Notes: generated by a model from the sequence alone, not told the origin. Shown: positions 1 to 8,544, counted from the stretch's first letter. The stretch: DNA of 64,000 bases from Pyrobaculum oguniense TE7 (GCA_000247545.1 CP003316.1:1831233-1895232); one strand, 5' to 3'. Made by a program: numbers and translations.

Positions 1-130
1 TGAACAAAAACTTGAGGGGCAATGTTTCAAGCTCGGAAAGCCGCCGAAGAGATGCGGCGAAACTCCAACTTTGAATCAATGCGCCGTGGCGGCTCCAGTT
101 TTGAACGGCGTGCTTGGGGAGGCGCCGTTC
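1..130 (-). mobile_element. Remnant of tnpB-associated 3' module (third copy, cut by the window edge)
   Basis: Read on the minus strand, these bases match the conserved segment that follows both intact tnpB genes (26600-26863 minus, 39210-39430 plus). The two TCCRACTTTGAA-type motifs about 30 bases apart and the GAACAA end are shared. No tnpB coding sequence lies beside it, so this is a solo or decayed copy. The homology stops near base 128, where unrelated GC-rich sequence begins. The rest of the module, if present, lies left of the window. Confidence 0.7.
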
Positions 131-347
131 TTCGCTATGCGATCCGCTCGCGGCTCTAAGTACTCGTCGAGAGTGGAACCGACCCTCTCTTCGCTCCCTG
201 GGCTTCCCATGGGGCATTGCATCCATGCGGACGCTACGGCACGCATAGGCAGAACCGCGCCCAGAGGGTCGGACAAGGTTCGATGGAACCTCCCCCGGGG
301 CGCAGGGGGACTTCACGTGTTTGGCCAGCGGGGACCGTTCACTTTTT
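81..347. other. GC-rich non-coding stretch between two 12-base direct repeats
   Basis: I find no convincing gene here. The sequence is bracketed by AACTTTGAATCA at about 69-80 and again at 348-359. Inside are short perfect hairpins, for example AGGTTC-GATG-GAACCT near 275-292, and a GC-rich run near 292-312. It could be a structured RNA or inserted sequence. It matches no tRNA, SRP RNA or RNase P landmark that I can recognise. The right edge carries the TTTTTAAA promoter box of the next gene. Confidence 0.4.
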
Positions 348-370
348 AAACTTTGAATCAGTAATTTGGC

Positions 371-937
371 ATGATCGAGTTCGTCCTGCTGGCTGGGATG
401 GGGGCTATGCTCTACATGAACTACCGCCTGTACAAGGAGCTGAAGTCGGTGGAGGCGAAGTCCGAGGAAAAGCTGGGCGCGAGGGAGCAGAGGATCCTCA
501 AGGCGGTGAGGGAGCTGCACGAAGAGGCGCTGGGGAAGATGATGAAGGCGTTTAAGTCGGAGAGGCGGGTGTGGCAGGAGATGTTGGCGTATTGGAAGCG
601 GGAGCTCGCCGACGCCATCGCCGACTCCATAACAGCCGCTCTGAGCAAAGCGGCGCCAGCCTCCAGCGGAGGCGGTAGCAAGGCCTCTGCCGGCAGTAGC
701 GGCGAGAAGATGTTAGTGGAAAAGTTGCCCAACGCCATTAGGCTCCCGCCTATTGAGTACGTGAGGGGCGAGCTGGAGTTCGGCGCCAGGCCGCCCTTCA
801 AGCTGCGGGGCATCGCCGGGAGCCTCTACGTCGTTTATGAAGACGGCAACAAGCAGAAGCGCGTAGCCGTCGTGGAGGTGCTCAGCGTCAGCACAGACGG
901 CAATCGGGTAGTCATTGCTCCAACGAAGACCCAGTGA
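371..937 (+). CDS. Membrane-anchored coiled-coil protein of unknown function
   Basis: 188 residues. The first ~17 residues are hydrophobic (start MIEFVLLAGMGAMLY) and likely a membrane anchor. Residues ~20-95 are charged, heptad-rich helix (KELKSVEAKSEEK and onward), then comes a Ser/Gly/Ala-rich linker (~98-112). The C-terminal ~70 residues look like a small beta domain (LRGIAGSLYVVYEDGN, then a basic and valine-rich strand). A TTTTTAAA box at about 343-350 lies 24-26 bases before the ATG, which supports this start and a leaderless mRNA. The architecture suggests a cytoplasmic-facing or envelope tethered protein. I do not recognise a family. Confidence 0.7.
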   Translation: MIEFVLLAGMGAMLYMNYRLYKELKSVEAKSEEKLGAREQRILKAVRELHEEALGKMMKAFKSERRVWQEMLAYWKRELADAIADSITAALSKAAPASSGGGSKASAGSSGEKMLVEKLPNAIRLPPIEYVRGELEFGARPPFKLRGIAGSLYVVYEDGNKQKRVAVVEVLSVSTDGNRVVIAPTKTQ

Positions 938-950
938 GGAAAAAAACGGG

Positions 951-1178
951 TTAACGTGGAACGCAGCCAGCGGAAACAGTAAACATGACAACGATGACAG
1001 CAAGGGCTAATATGGCTATACTGACAAAGAGAGATATGGTCGACTCTATTTTTATCCTCCTTATTATTTTTTTCAGCTCTTCGTTCTCAATGGAGTCACA
1101 ATTTTCTCCGCTTATAAAACACGTCAATATTTTTTCTGACTGTCCACAGTTTTCGCTTTCTCCACTCATAAAATACAT
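951..1178 (-). CDS. Small single-pass membrane protein, unknown
   Basis: 75 residues. The N-terminal half is polar with four cysteines, followed by a basic patch (KKIIRRIKIE) and a hydrophobic helix of about 20 residues (FVSIAILALAVIVVMF). A TTTAAGCTTTAT stretch lies about 24 bases upstream of the ATG on the minus strand, which fits leaderless transcription. A TTG one codon earlier is possible. The region is AT-rich compared with its neighbours. No family is recognised. The opposite strand also has an open frame, but it lacks such a promoter. Confidence 0.5.
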   Translation of the reverse strand: MYFMSGESENCGQSEKILTCFISGENCDSIENEELKKIIRRIKIESTISLFVSIAILALAVIVVMFTVSAGCVPR

Positions 1179-1221
1179 CAATAGTTAAATTGGATAAAGC
1201 TTAAACAGCGATGCAAAAACC

Positions 1222-1352
1222 CGCCGACCTGACACGTCCGCCTGACGGTTAAAAACGTCAGTCAGGCAGATTCTCAGGATCCTGGGCCCAGGATCCTGAC
1301 AGACAATAAGACTGACGAAATTTAGTTGTCAGGCTAGTCGGTCAGGTCGACG
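1222..1352 (+). repeat. Cloverleaf palindromic repeat, copy 1
   Basis: A closing pair ACCTGAC...GTCAGGT encloses three inverted repeats: CCTGAC/GTCAGG, the perfect palindrome CAGGATCCTGGG with its mirror half, and GACTGAC...GTCAGGCTAGTC. Six further copies lie at 10411, 11714, 24245, 26094, 28455 and 37513. This copy is in the forward orientation and ends 13 bases before a PaREP2b gene. Confidence 0.9.
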
Positions 1353-1365
1353 CTCTAAAGCAGAA

Positions 1366-2583
1366 ATGACGGCGAGCTCTGTATGGGCGGCGCTGAAATC
1401 CACAAAAATTTGCAGAGGCGGCGGCCTCATGGTGATTGGGATCTGCTACGTGTTGCGGGGGGAGAAGCTCACGGTGTATTTCAAAGACGGGGAGGGGAAC
1501 GAGTTGGGCCGCATCAACATGGGGTGGGACGGCGAAAGTTTGCGGGCAGTTTTCGGCGGTGCCAGGGAGAAGGCCGAACGCCTCGCCTCAATACTGAATG
1601 CGTTAGGCGCAAAGGTCAAGGCGAGACAATATGGCAACAAGTGGCGTGTGGAGTTGTCCACTGACTCCATTACAGCTATACGCCGTCCGGAGTGGCTGGA
1701 GGCGGTTAAGGCCCTTGTGGAGGAGCTCTACAGGTGCAGTGTGATAGATAGCAGGAAGAGGGATTATTTGCTGAGAAAGCTGGCGTTTGGTCCCAACGTC
1801 ATTGAGATAGCCGGAGTGGAGATGAGCGTGGAGTGGGAAGAGAGGGCTGGCTCTGAGGGGCTGAAAATCATATGCCAGCCGGGGTCGGCTGAGGCCTTCG
1901 AAGCTGTCGTGAAGGCGCTTAAAGAGGCGGGGTTCGAGGAAGGAGTGCAGTTTACGGCCAAGGCGCCAAAAAAGAGCAAGTACGGAGTTGCAAAATCTGG
2001 TCTTATATACCTCAAAATCCCGGCAAGCCTCTGGAGGCTGGAGGAGCTGAGGCAGCAAGGCGTGGGGTGGGCCGAAGAGGCGGTGAGGCGGCTGGAGGAA
2101 ATGGCAAAGGCCAGAGAACTCTACCACCTCGTGGAGGGGTACCTAAAGCTGGCGAGAGAAGCCGAGAGCATTGACCCCAGGGGTATGATTGTGGAGGATC
2201 CGGAAAGGGGCGTCAAAGCGGTTATAAGAGACGTAAAGTTGGCGTGGGACGGGATAAGGCCGAGGGTGGTGGTAGAGTACGAGGCGGGCGGCGTCGTGAA
2301 GTCCTTCTCCTTCACTTGGAGCATGTACGGGAACAGAAGGATCATGGCCAATGTGAAGCTAAACAAGGAGAGAGCCGCCGTACTCGCGGCGCTGACTGGA
2401 GACAACGAGCTGAGGAGGAAGAAGCGCACCACGCTTCACGCCACGCACCTAATTGCCCTCGTCAAGATAAAAGGTGTTGGCTGGCCGCTGCTGAAGTGGT
2501 ACGCCGAAGTGAAAGGCAAGCCGGAGAGGTATAAGCTCCTTCTGGAATTCGCTAACATGCCGTCACAGACGGGCGGCTCTTAA
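1366..2583 (+). CDS. PaREP2b-type repeat-family protein (short form)
   Basis: 405 residues. It is clearly homologous to the protein at 24406-25548 and to the last ~380 residues of the large protein at 45033-48665. Shared blocks include the FKDxxGNEL...NxxWDGxSLRA, LASILNALGA, ITAIRRxEWLEAVKALVEEL, LWRLEEL and VKIKGVGWxLLxWYAEV segments. I recognise this as the PaREP2b family known from Pyrobaculum; its function is not established. The ATG at 1366 follows the palindromic repeat directly. The ATG at 1429 (MVIGICYVLRG) starts nearer the conserved domain and is a plausible alternative. The stop overlaps the stop of the convergent radical-SAM gene. Confidence 0.8.
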   Translation: MTASSVWAALKSTKICRGGGLMVIGICYVLRGEKLTVYFKDGEGNELGRINMGWDGESLRAVFGGAREKAERLASILNALGAKVKARQYGNKWRVELSTDSITAIRRPEWLEAVKALVEELYRCSVIDSRKRDYLLRKLAFGPNVIEIAGVEMSVEWEERAGSEGLKIICQPGSAEAFEAVVKALKEAGFEEGVQFTAKAPKKSKYGVAKSGLIYLKIPASLWRLEELRQQGVGWAEEAVRRLEEMAKARELYHLVEGYLKLAREAESIDPRGMIVEDPERGVKAVIRDVKLAWDGIRPRVVVEYEAGGVVKSFSFTWSMYGNRRIMANVKLNKERAAVLAALTGDNELRRKKRTTLHATHLIALVKIKGVGWPLLKWYAEVKGKPERYKLLLEFANMPSQTGGS

Positions 2584-3416
2584 GGCGCTTTTCGGCCGCG
2601 CCCTTCCCACTCATACCAATACTTTCCGTTCAAGCTGTGCTCGGCGAGGAGTAGCTCAAAGTAGGCGCCGATGGCCTTGTCCAGCTCTCGTGTGGGAGCC
2701 CAGAAGGGTATCCCCCTCTCCCGCATGGCGGCCAGGTTGCTTCCGCGCGGGTGTAGCATTTCGCCGAATACCACTTCAGGCTCCAGCTCCGCTATTGCCT
2801 TAAACAGCCTATCCAAATCCCGCCTCCAGCCCTCCCGCGGTATGATAGGCGCCACGACGACGCCTATGCGCGCCCCAGCCTCCTTTGCCTTTTTCAGCAT
2901 GGCGAGCCTCGCGGTGGGAGGAGGCGCCCTGGGCTCGGCCGCGCGGGCGAAGGCGTCGTCCAGGGTCGGTGTGGAGGACATAAGGCGGATTTGTTGCTTG
3001 TACTTCACGAAGAGGTCTAGATCCTGCAACGCCAACGTCGACCTGGTGAGCACGTTGAAGCGGACGCCGTGGGGCAGGGCCGCCTCCAATATCCGCCTCG
3101 GCCACTTTTTAGGGAAGTACAGCTCGGGGAGGTACGGGTCATGTGTTGCAGACATGAGCACAACTTCGCCGCTCCATCTGCGCCACGGAGTTTTCATGAT
3201 TTCTTCCTCCAAGTTTGGCTTTACGTAGAGATAGGAGCCCCATCCTCTAAGCGCGTCCCTCGGCAACCTCCACGGGTTAAGCTTTTCGACAATGCGTTGC
3301 GCGTAGCAGAAAAGACAGCCGTGCGTACAGCCAACAGCAAAATTCACAGCCCAACCTGTCGAAAGGGCCTTACCGGTTTCCTCTTCGGATAGGGCCGAAG
3401 GCGTGACAAGCGTCAT
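2580..3416 (-). CDS. Radical SAM protein, spore photoproduct lyase-like (SplB/Rv2578c type)
   Basis: 278 residues. The CTHGCLFCYA motif (about residues 30-39) is the CxxxCxxC site that holds the 4Fe-4S cluster of radical SAM enzymes. The following SATHDPYLPEL, NVLTRSTL and APIIPREG segments match the spore-photoproduct-lyase-like branch, where many members have unknown substrates. The ATG is preceded at 25 bases by CTTTAAGAG on the minus strand, so it is probably leaderless. Activity on DNA lesions cannot be assumed. A role in modifying another molecule is equally possible. Confidence 0.8.
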   Translation of the reverse strand: MTLVTPSALSEEETGKALSTGWAVNFAVGCTHGCLFCYAQRIVEKLNPWRLPRDALRGWGSYLYVKPNLEEEIMKTPWRRWSGEVVLMSATHDPYLPELYFPKKWPRRILEAALPHGVRFNVLTRSTLALQDLDLFVKYKQQIRLMSSTPTLDDAFARAAEPRAPPPTARLAMLKKAKEAGARIGVVVAPIIPREGWRRDLDRLFKAIAELEPEVVFGEMLHPRGSNLAAMRERGIPFWAPTRELDKAIGAYFELLLAEHSLNGKYWYEWEGRGRKAP

Positions 3417-3527
3417 GGATTGCCCAAACGCCTATCTCTTAAAGATTGGCTTTGCAACGGCACCTGCGGCCAAAGCCACGTGTGCCTTTGCATTGTAATT
3501 AACTTCTGCCCACCAACCGGAGGGGTC

Positions 3528-3980
3528 ATGAAGGGCGGGACAAACACAACACGGAGAATGCGGAAGAGTGTTGAAATGCGTTTGAATGCCGTTTTGCAAT
3601 ACGTACAAAAGGCGGGTACGGTGGAGCTCGTGGAGCTGGCAAAAGCGCTTGGTATGCACCGAATGCAGGTGTTCTATGTCGCAAAGCTGCTTGATGGACA
3701 GTTGTGCTACAAGGTGGTGGGAAGCCGCGCCCTGGTCGGCAGGACGTGCGCAGATGTGGAAGAGCGCTTGCGTAAAGACTACAACAATTTAGTTGAGGTT
3801 GTAAAGAGGCGTTGCAAGGGCTCTTGCTGTGTCAAGCTGAGGGATGTTGTTTCCGCCCTGATACACAGAGACCCCAACACGGCCGACGTTGAGTACTACA
3901 GAGCGTTGGTTGAGATTATGCAAGGCGATTTATCCCTGTTCAAATTCAGTGGGAAGACGCTGGTATGTGTACGCGGATGA
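3528..3980 (+). CDS. Helix-turn-helix regulator-like protein
   Basis: 150 residues from the ATG at 3528, which has a purine-rich GGAGG five bases upstream. An in-frame ATG at 3420 exists, but its extra N-terminus (with CNGTC and CLCIV stretches) looks non-coding. Residues ~15-50 (LQYVQKAGTVELVELAKALG and following) form a plausible HTH. The rest has several cysteines. It overlaps the next gene by ATGA, so the two are probably cotranscribed and may act together as a regulator pair. Confidence 0.6.
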   Translation: MKGGTNTTRRMRKSVEMRLNAVLQYVQKAGTVELVELAKALGMHRMQVFYVAKLLDGQLCYKVVGSRALVGRTCADVEERLRKDYNNLVEVVKRRCKGSCCVKLRDVVSALIHRDPNTADVEYYRALVEIMQGDLSLFKFSGKTLVCVRG

Positions 3981-4444
3981 CGCGGATTACGGTATACGTG
4001 TCAAACGAGTTGCTCCGCGACTTGGACAAGGCGGTAGAGCTTGGCATATTCGCGTGCAGGGCCGAGGCGGTGAGGATGGCTCTGAAGAGGTTGTTGCGGA
4101 GGTACGGCCTAGGCGAGGTAGCCGCTTCGCGTTGCTACACACCTTCAGCGGGCTGGAGCGTTGTTGCGTGCAACGGCCGGAGAATTAAGCTAGTAGAGCT
4201 GTGGCGCATCTTTCTCGCAAAGTATGTAGCCAAGCAAGTGGAAGGATCAAAGAGCCGAGTCGTAGGCATCACGCCCAGCGACTTCGCGGCTGAGTACTGC
4301 CCTGAGCAGAGGAGAGTTGTTGCTTGGTATCTGGCCGACATGTTGATGAAGACGGGGTGCGTCGTCCAAATAACTAGAAAGAGGCGCCGCAAAAAGCTCC
4401 TGTTAGACAAGGAGTGCCTCTTGGCGTCATTGAACAACGCCTAG
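3977..4444 (+). CDS. Ribbon-helix-helix DNA-binding protein with C-terminal extension
   Basis: 155 residues. The first ~40 residues (MTRITVYVSNELLRDLDKAV, then RAEAVRMALKRLL) have the beta-strand/two-helix pattern of the CopG/MetJ ribbon-helix-helix fold. The C-terminal part (DFAAEYCPEQRRVVAWYLAD) may be a second HTH-like domain and ends in a strongly basic stretch KRRRKK. The ATG at 3977 overlaps the previous stop as ATGA. An earlier ATG at 3965 would add four residues. It is likely an autoregulated DNA-binding protein whose target is unknown. Confidence 0.65.
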   Translation: MTRITVYVSNELLRDLDKAVELGIFACRAEAVRMALKRLLRRYGLGEVAASRCYTPSAGWSVVACNGRRIKLVELWRIFLAKYVAKQVEGSKSRVVGITPSDFAAEYCPEQRRVVAWYLADMLMKTGCVVQITRKRRRKKLLLDKECLLASLNNA

Positions 4445-4484
4445 TTTTTTCCCTTTCAGAGGCCTTGATGTGGAAAACCTCTTG

Positions 4485-5072
4485 CTACGATTTGTCCAAG
4501 AGCTCGTGTGCCCTCTTTATGTAGTAGCTGTACGGCGGCTCGGCGGCAATGCCCAAATCGTAGTACAGGTGGAAGGCCTCTACCGCCTCTGGATTGCTGA
4601 GCGCCTTTCTCAGCTCCTCGGCCTTCTCGGCCTCGAAGGCCAGAACCTTGTCCAGAGCGGCTTTCAGCCCGCCTCTGTGCCCGAGCTCTGCCAGCACCAA
4701 GGCCTTCACGAGCTCTGAATAAACGCTGGACGTCCTCATGCTCTTTATGTTCTCCACGGCGTCTTCCACATGCGATAGACCCAGCTTAGCCGCGGCGCCC
4801 TCGAGGACAATTGCCATTATCTCGCGCGCCTCCCCCGCGTGGGGGTATTTGGCGTATATCCCCGACAGGTATTCGTACAGGAGCAGGCCTACCTCGGAGT
4901 CGCCCTTGACGAAGGCCGTGTGGTATAAGGCCTCAACAAACGGCTCTACAGGCCCCCACGGCCTCCTCGCCTGCCTCACCTCCCGCCCCAGCCTCTCCAC
5001 GACGGCGGCCCTCGCCTCCTGCCTGCCTTCAATTATAAGTCGAGGAATGTCGTCAAACTTAACCGAAGCCAT
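4485..5072 (-). CDS. Helical protein of unknown function
   Basis: 195 residues, almost all predicted helix with TPR-like spacing (ALYHTAFVKGDSEVGLLLYE; ALVLAELGHRGGLKAALDK). The ATG at 5072 (MASVKFDDI) is preferred over the TTG at 5081. No catalytic motif is visible. It sits downstream of the three-domain fusion gene on the same strand with a 30-base gap, so cotranscription is possible. Confidence 0.6.
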   Translation of the reverse strand: MASVKFDDIPRLIIEGRQEARAAVVERLGREVRQARRPWGPVEPFVEALYHTAFVKGDSEVGLLLYEYLSGIYAKYPHAGEAREIMAIVLEGAAAKLGLSHVEDAVENIKSMRTSSVYSELVKALVLAELGHRGGLKAALDKVLAFEAEKAEELRKALSNPEAVEAFHLYYDLGIAAEPPYSYYIKRAHELLDKS

Positions 5073-5103
5073 GGCGCACAACTAGTTTGGAAAAAAATAA
5101 GGT

Positions 5104-6672
5104 TTAACGCGGAGCGCAGAGTTGCAAAGCAGACAAAACCTCCTCCCTCGACTTGGCCTTCTTCAGCCCGTCCAGCGCCTCCTCGGGGCGGCGGCAGACT
5201 CTCTGAAACAGCGGCCTATTGAGGCGCGAATCGGTGTCCTCCCTCCCTCCCTTTGTCGCCCCATACAAGTCGTCTTTTGCCTGGGCCGCCACGCCCTCCA
5301 CATACCCCAACTCTGGACTCACCCCGGCCAGGCCATACGCGAACTCCCTAAAGGCGGCCTCCCTTTCGGCTGCCTTCAGCCAGTCCTTTAAGGCGGGCTC
5401 CCTCCTCGCGACCTCCAGCTCTAGCTCTGCCTTGACCGCCTCCACCATCCTCTCAAAGGTTTTTACAAGGGCCGCTTCGGCCCCCAGCCTCCTGGCCGCC
5501 CCCCTCGCCTTGACCATCAGGGCGATGCTGTCCACCACAGCGAGGTATATGCCCCTCCTAACCCACCACGCCTCTTCCACTACCCCCTCCTCGCTGTAGA
5601 GCCTGACTGTGTGCTCGTCCAGGATGTCGTCTATTATCCTGGCGGCGGTGGCTGCAAGCGTAATGACCTCCGCGGCGTCTCCGCCCACGACAACGCCTTT
5701 CCTCCTCAGCCTCTCGACGTAGCCCCTGTGCATCTTGACGCCGAGCGAGCTTATCCACTTGTCCACCAGGGGGCTGTGGACGTTGCCCGCCTTCTTCCAA
5801 GCGCGGAACCAGCTCTCCAGCAAAACCTCCTTGGTTATGAAGGGATTGAAGTAGCCTCTTATTGTCGAGTCTACCCCAAGCGAGCGGAAGACGCGCTCCG
5901 CCGCGCCGTCTAAGCGCTTTGCGTCCAGCCTGACCACAACGCTCGCCTCTCTGAGCTCTTCCAGCTGGCCGGAGAACAGCGCCTTTCTGTCAGCGTCGTA
6001 CGGATCGTCGGGCATGTCCCTCACGCTCACTATGAGCTCCCTGACCTCTTGCGGCACCTCCACAAAGAGGGGCACGGCTGGCCTGAGAGTGGCGTAGGAC
6101 ACGTGCACCACCTGCCAGAGGGACTTGGCCCCGTCGACGACTATGAACTCCTTCTCCGTGTCGAAGACGCCGTCTAGTATCAACCTCTCGGAGGCGGCAA
6201 AGGGGTTCTCCGCCTCAAGCCTGGCGAGCTCCTCCCCGTATTTGCCGACGCTGAACCTGGCCGAAACCTCCTTTCCCCACCTCACGTAGTGTGCGCCGAG
6301 GGCTTGCGCCAGCCCGTAGGCGAATGCGCTCTTCCCGGCCCCCGGGAGCCCAGAGACAAAGACAGAGCCGCCCACAGGCTCCTGCCGGGGCAGCGGGATG
6401 TCCACCAGCGCCTTGGCGTGCTTAGTGGCGGGGTGCGCCGCCAGCTTCACGTTGCGGAAGCCCATGCCCTCAAGCCTGGCCTTCGCCTTGAGCAGAGTTA
6501 TCCCGGAGGCCGCCGTGCTGTCAACGATCACCACCTCCTCGTATTCGTCTTTCTTTTGGAGCACCCTCTCCGGGATCAGCCTCTGGGAGTCCAGATACGC
6601 GAACTCGTAGCCGCGCCTGAACTGTCCGAACTGCTTCAATCCGCTTTTCAGAACGAAGACCGCTAACTTCAT
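5104..6672 (-). CDS. Three-domain fusion: PRTase-like, P-loop kinase-like, prenyl-synthase-like
   Basis: 522 residues. Residues ~40-75 contain VVIVDSTAASGITLLKAKAR, which resembles the PRPP-binding loop of phosphoribosyltransferases. Around residues 103-115, FVSGLPGAGKSAFAYG is a Walker A loop followed by a nucleotide-kinase-like region (RLILDGVFD, FIVVDG). The C-terminal ~230 residues look like a polyprenyl synthase: ARIIDDILDEHTVR resembles the first aspartate-rich motif, and KDDLYGATKGG...DTDSRL resembles the second. The histidine usually found before the first DD is isoleucine here. A TTAAATA box lies 28-34 bases upstream of the ATG at 6672. The three assignments are by motif only. The fusion suggests substrate channelling between phosphoribosyl and isoprenoid chemistry, which is inference. 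Confidence 0.6.
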   Translation of the reverse strand: MKLAVFVLKSGLKQFGQFRRGYEFAYLDSQRLIPERVLQKKDEYEEVVIVDSTAASGITLLKAKARLEGMGFRNVKLAAHPATKHAKALVDIPLPRQEPVGGSVFVSGLPGAGKSAFAYGLAQALGAHYVRWGKEVSARFSVGKYGEELARLEAENPFAASERLILDGVFDTEKEFIVVDGAKSLWQVVHVSYATLRPAVPLFVEVPQEVRELIVSVRDMPDDPYDADRKALFSGQLEELREASVVVRLDAKRLDGAAERVFRSLGVDSTIRGYFNPFITKEVLLESWFRAWKKAGNVHSPLVDKWISSLGVKMHRGYVERLRRKGVVVGGDAAEVITLAATAARIIDDILDEHTVRLYSEEGVVEEAWWVRRGIYLAVVDSIALMVKARGAARRLGAEAALVKTFERMVEAVKAELELEVARREPALKDWLKAAEREAAFREFAYGLAGVSPELGYVEGVAAQAKDDLYGATKGGREDTDSRLNRPLFQRVCRRPEEALDGLKKAKSREEVLSALQLCAPR

Positions 6673-6701
6673 AGGCAAGGACGTAGGGCTGAGGAAAATA
6701 G

Positions 6702-7889
6702 TTATTTAAGCCTTTCCATTATGCTCCTCTTCGTCCTTTCCGGCATTCCGAAAAAGTCGTGCTTCAAATAGTGCTTTAAGGCCTCCCCGTCGGGGGACGG
6801 GAGGTAGTTAGACGCTATAACGGCCACCCCGGTGACCTCCCCCAGGTACATGGCGACGTCTTCAGTAATCGGCGTCTTGGTTCTGACATACGCCGTTTTG
6901 ACGCCCAGCTCATGCGACCACTCAATTTCGGCGTCCTCGTAGCCCAAGTGCTCCAGTTGGCGCCTCAGGTCTTTGCCGGGGTACTGCGCCTTTTTCGCAA
7001 AGTCCAGGACGTCCCGGCGCACTTTGTTCCTCCTCGTCAGTGCGATTGGTACGCCCCAATTCTCAGCGTAGAACTGCCCAGTATGTCTATACGCCTTCAG
7101 TCCTACTTCCTCGAACATGTTGAGCACGGCCCGCTCCAGAGCGGCGTCGAGGTTGTTCTTGACGCCGTAGAAGTACTCCGGCGAGCTGAGCGCTTCCTTG
7201 GCCTGCTCTGGCGTGAGGAAGCCCATTTTGAGCAATTTCTCCACGACGGTGCGCCTGTCGATGCCCCACGACCCCACGCTGACGCCTCTGTAGATGGCGC
7301 TCTCCCACCCCATGTCTTTCAGCGTTGTTAGCACGTCCCTTACAGCGGCGATGTTGTTGGGCGTGATGGGACCGACCTCTACGCTCACTCTGTCCGAGAA
7401 GTCGGCGGCGTGCCTGAGGCCCCTCAGCTGGAGCTCCTCCTGGACAGGGGTTCCGGTCTCAGCCGCCTTGGGGGTTATCGTTGTGCCGTAGTAGAGCTGA
7501 GTGTACGACGCCAAGTGCTCCCTAACCGTTTTGTCGTAAGCCGCCCTCCTCAGCGCCAAGAACTTCGCCTTAACGCCGAGCTTTTCTGCGGCGTCAAGCA
7601 CCTTGGGGATTTCGCTGGGGTACATCGAGGCGTCTCCCCTGGCCCCCATGATCACCAGAGACCTCTCCGAAACGAGCTTTGAGCCCGCCACAGACTCGGC
7701 GAACTCCTCCGGCGTGGCCAAGCGCCTGAGGCGGCCAGTGCCTATGTACGGCGCTGTAGAGTCAATCATCCGGTAGTAGCAGAACTGGCAACCTATGGTG
7801 CATCCCAGGACAACGTCCCCGTCGACGGCGTACCTCCTCTTGAACATCGGTGCCTCAGATAGGAGCAGGTACTCCCCGTACCCGATCAC
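6702..7889 (-). CDS. Radical SAM protein, unknown substrate
   Basis: 395 residues from a GTG at 7889. CTIGCQFCYYR near residue 30 is the CxxxCxxC cluster-binding motif. LVIMGARGDASMYP and the later TTITPKAAETGTP and VGPITPN segments fit a TIM-barrel radical SAM core. The start rests on the TTTATATA box at 7911-7918, 26 bases from the GTG. The longer frame from a TTG at 7979 would run through this promoter. It has a head-to-head arrangement with the gene at 8008. It is not close to a radical SAM family whose substrate I can name. Confidence 0.75.
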   Translation of the reverse strand: MIGYGEYLLLSEAPMFKRRYAVDGDVVLGCTIGCQFCYYRMIDSTAPYIGTGRLRRLATPEEFAESVAGSKLVSERSLVIMGARGDASMYPSEIPKVLDAAEKLGVKAKFLALRRAAYDKTVREHLASYTQLYYGTTITPKAAETGTPVQEELQLRGLRHAADFSDRVSVEVGPITPNNIAAVRDVLTTLKDMGWESAIYRGVSVGSWGIDRRTVVEKLLKMGFLTPEQAKEALSSPEYFYGVKNNLDAALERAVLNMFEEVGLKAYRHTGQFYAENWGVPIALTRRNKVRRDVLDFAKKAQYPGKDLRRQLEHLGYEDAEIEWSHELGVKTAYVRTKTPITEDVAMYLGEVTGVAVIASNYLPSPDGEALKHYLKHDFFGMPERTKRSIMERLK

Positions 7890-7910
7890 GGGAAAACCAG
7901 CAAACTGGTT

Positions 7911-7918
7911 TTTATATA
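7911..7918 (-). promoter_or_regulatory. Promoter box A that decides the radical SAM start
   Basis: TATATAAA on the minus strand, centred about 26 bases before the GTG at 7889. This is the standard archaeal TATA-box spacing for a leaderless transcript. Confidence 0.6.
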
Positions 7919-8007
7919 GATAGTAAAGACCTTTAGGACGGGGAGGAACCAGCACTCCTACGCTCCAGCACCATGTCAATCATAGACGGGCAGACGTAGG
8001 CGTTGAT

Positions 8008-8490
8008 ATGACGGGGTTCAAAATATGTGAAGAAGATACAATAGAAGAGCCTGAAGTGGAAGTAATAGAGGTGATAATCCTGGACGCAAAATACAGAGAG
8101 GTTAAACCTCAACAAGAAGAGTTGCTGACCAAACGTGTGTGCTATGATAAGAACATCATACCTGAATATTGCGACAGATACCCGACAGACTTTCATTGTT
8201 TAGCGGCAGAGGAAGAGGAATCTGAAATTGTATGTGAGGAAAAGAACGTCGGAAAGTGTTGGATTTTCCCTATAAGAAATGGGTGGCTCATAGAGGTGGT
8301 ATACTCGGAATATGAGGACGCCCGCTGGATTGAAGTATGGAAAATTAAGAACGGAGAATTAGATGACGATGCAATATTTACAGGGTACGTTGCCGATATA
8401 AAGTCCGGCAAAGCCGAGAAAGAACTTGAAAGACTTCCGAAAAAACTCCAAGAAATCGTAAAGGCTGTAGCCGCAAAATACCGATGGTAG
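8008..8490 (+). CDS. Acidic cysteine-containing protein, unknown
   Basis: 160 residues. It is acidic, with a Glu-rich N-terminus (EEDTIEEPEVEVIEV) and six cysteines in scattered CxE/YCD contexts. The last 25 residues are a basic helix. It is more AT-rich than its neighbours, which may point to recent acquisition. No promoter box is obvious and the ATG at 8008 is the first in frame. I do not recognise the family. Confidence 0.5.
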   Translation: MTGFKICEEDTIEEPEVEVIEVIILDAKYREVKPQQEELLTKRVCYDKNIIPEYCDRYPTDFHCLAAEEEESEIVCEEKNVGKCWIFPIRNGWLIEVVYSEYEDARWIEVWKIKNGELDDDAIFTGYVADIKSGKAEKELERLPKKLQEIVKAVAAKYRW

Positions 8491-8544
8491 TTCGCTTTTT
8501 TCCTGTTTTATCGTTGTCATAATTTGCAAACGCTTGATTGCCAG

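Noticed and set aside
81-347. SRP RNA, RNase P RNA or tRNA in the GC-rich gap
   Set aside because: Searched by eye for the SRP helix-8 motif, the RNase P GAGGAAAGUC block and tRNA T-loops; none is convincing.
985-1188. 67-residue plus-strand frame
   Set aside because: Overlaps the minus-strand membrane protein, which has the better promoter and a coherent helix.
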